Assembly: GCF_030815865.1 (NCBI RefSeq)
Contig: NZ_JAUSXI010000001.1
Location: forward strand, 1,922,001 to 1,986,000
Length of the DNA: 64,000 nucleotides
Reading direction: 5' to 3'
From: Arthrobacter globiformis
GTDB taxonomy: Bacteria > Actinomycetota > Actinomycetes > Actinomycetales > Micrococcaceae
The position numbers and the translations under genes are program-made. Position 1 is the stretch's first letter, and each line of letters begins with the position of its first letter. Of the stretch, positions 63,156 to 64,000 are shown piece after piece. A model generated the notes under the pieces. It did no database searches. It was given only the letters and a program-made list of their open reading frames with translations, and was not told the DNA's origin.

Positions 63156-64000
63156 ATGGCCGCAGCCCCGGATCGCCAGAAGGCGCTCGACGCAGCACTT
63201 GCCCAGATTGACAAGCAGTTCGGCAAAGGCTCGGTCATGCGCCTGGGCGACGAAGTCCGTGCGCCCATCGAGGTCATTCCGACCGGCTCCATCGCCTTGG
63301 ACGTCGCCTTGGGAATTGGCGGCCTGCCCCGCGGCCGCATCGTGGAAATCTACGGACCGGAATCCTCCGGTAAGACCACGGTTGCCCTGCACGCCGTCGC
63401 CAATGCCCAGCGCCAAGGCGGCATTGCCGCCTTCATTGACGCCGAACATGCCCTGGATCCCGAATACGCCGCAAAGCTGGGCGTCGACACCGACGCACTG
63501 CTCGTGTCCCAGCCGGACACCGGCGAGCAGGCTCTGGAAATCATGGACATGCTCATCGGTTCCGGCTCCCTGGATGTCGTCGTCATCGACTCCGTGGCAG
63601 CCCTGGTGCCGCGAGCGGAAATTGAAGGCGACATGGGCGACAGCCACGTCGGCCTGCAGGCACGCCTCATGAGCCAGGCCCTGCGAAAGATCACCGGCCG
63701 GCTGAGCCAGACCAAGACCACAGCCATCTTCATCAACCAGCTGCGTGAAAAGATCGGTGTGTTCTTCGGTTCACCGGAAACCACCACCGGTGGTAAGGCG
63801 CTGAAGTTCTACGCCTCCGTGCGTATCGACGTCCGCCGCATCCAGACCCTCAAGGAGGGCGCGGACTCCGTGGGCAACCGCACCAAGGCCAAGATCGTCA
63901 AGAACAAGATGGCCCCGCCGTTCAAGATCGCCGAATTCGACATCATTTACGGCCAGGGCATCTCCCGCGAGGGCGGCATCATTGACATGGGCGTGGAGCA
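63156..64000 (+). CDS. recA: Recombinase RecA (3' end outside window)
   Basis: 281 residues visible, reading to the right edge without a stop. Walker A GPESSGKT at 67-74, the conserved [28 protein letters not shown] and the L2 loop region [30 protein letters not shown] are present. ATG 63156 gives the usual [11 protein letters not shown] start. SOS-regulated through the upstream LexA box. Confidence 0.98.
   Translation, partial: MAAAPDRQKALDAALAQIDKQFGKGSVMRLGDEVRAPIEVIPTGSIALDVALGIGGLPRGRIVEIYGPESSGKTTVALHAVANAQRQGGIAAFIDAEHALDPEYAAKLGVDTDALLVSQPDTGEQALEIMDMLIGSGSLDVVVIDSVAALVPRAEIEGDMGDSHVGLQARLMSQALRKITGRLSQTKTTAIFINQLREKIGVFFGSPETTTGGKALKFYASVRIDVRRIQTLKEGADSVGNRTKAKIVKNKMAPPFKIAEFDIIYGQGISREGGIIDMGVE

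Overview
The window is high-GC DNA with many GTG and TTG starts and the gene order of an actinobacterial chromosome. It most resembles Arthrobacter or Pseudarthrobacter (Micrococcaceae), judged from protein content, synteny and LexA-type boxes. This is inference; no database search was possible. No rRNA, tRNA or CRISPR array is visible, and there is no prophage.

Layout. (1) 1-5295: tail of a sugar ABC importer operon (binding protein, two permeases) with a cytoplasmic GH32 beta-fructosidase, followed by a convergent LacI regulator. This looks like uptake and cleavage of sucrose or fructo-oligosaccharide. (2) 5437-14590: the isoprenoid and membrane-protease block dxr, M50 site-2 protease, ispG, a GNAT gene, proS and a TSUP permease. 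A SatD-like gene with a membrane partner, plus a YciI gene, sit between the protease and ispG. (3) 14668-19433: accessory genes (PLP decarboxylase, APH(6)-like kinase, VIT1 transporter, DUF4439 protein). (4) 19464-38688: the conserved rimP-nusA-ylxR-infB-rbfA-truB-ribF-rpsO-pnp block. It is interrupted after rbfA by a ScyD/ScyE-like secreted protein, a DUF222/HNH protein, a deaminase and an aminotransferase, and after ribF by kynA-kynU. (5) 38885-48729: an M16 peptidase, two small genes, an IS481-family element and a molybdenum-cofactor island (moaD, moaA, a sulfite-oxidase-like enzyme, moeA, moaC, mog/moaB, moaE). (6) 48825-64000: the conserved dapB, dapA, rnj, ftsK, pgsA, cinA, clgR, DUF3046, recA block. 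An accessory segment between dapB and dapA holds a DUF418-type protein, a broken reductase, a membrane protein, a LexA-boxed small gene and a carbon-nitrogen hydrolase.

Most of the window is core housekeeping: DAP and lysine synthesis, the MEP pathway, translation initiation and ribosome maturation, RNA decay, chromosome segregation and recombination. The parts most worth a second look are these. A SatD-like protein carries what looks like a degenerate class III nucleotide-cyclase fold fused to a helix-turn-helix, next to a membrane partner. A small unknown gene has an SOS promoter with the LexA box filling the -35/-10 spacer. Thirteen genes show a TANNNT hexamer ending 6-7 nt before the start codon, the signature of leaderless transcripts. 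An IS481 element has three 22-bp boxes at each end, apparently inserted in a hairpin. MoeA has an obligatory histidine-rich N-terminal tail.
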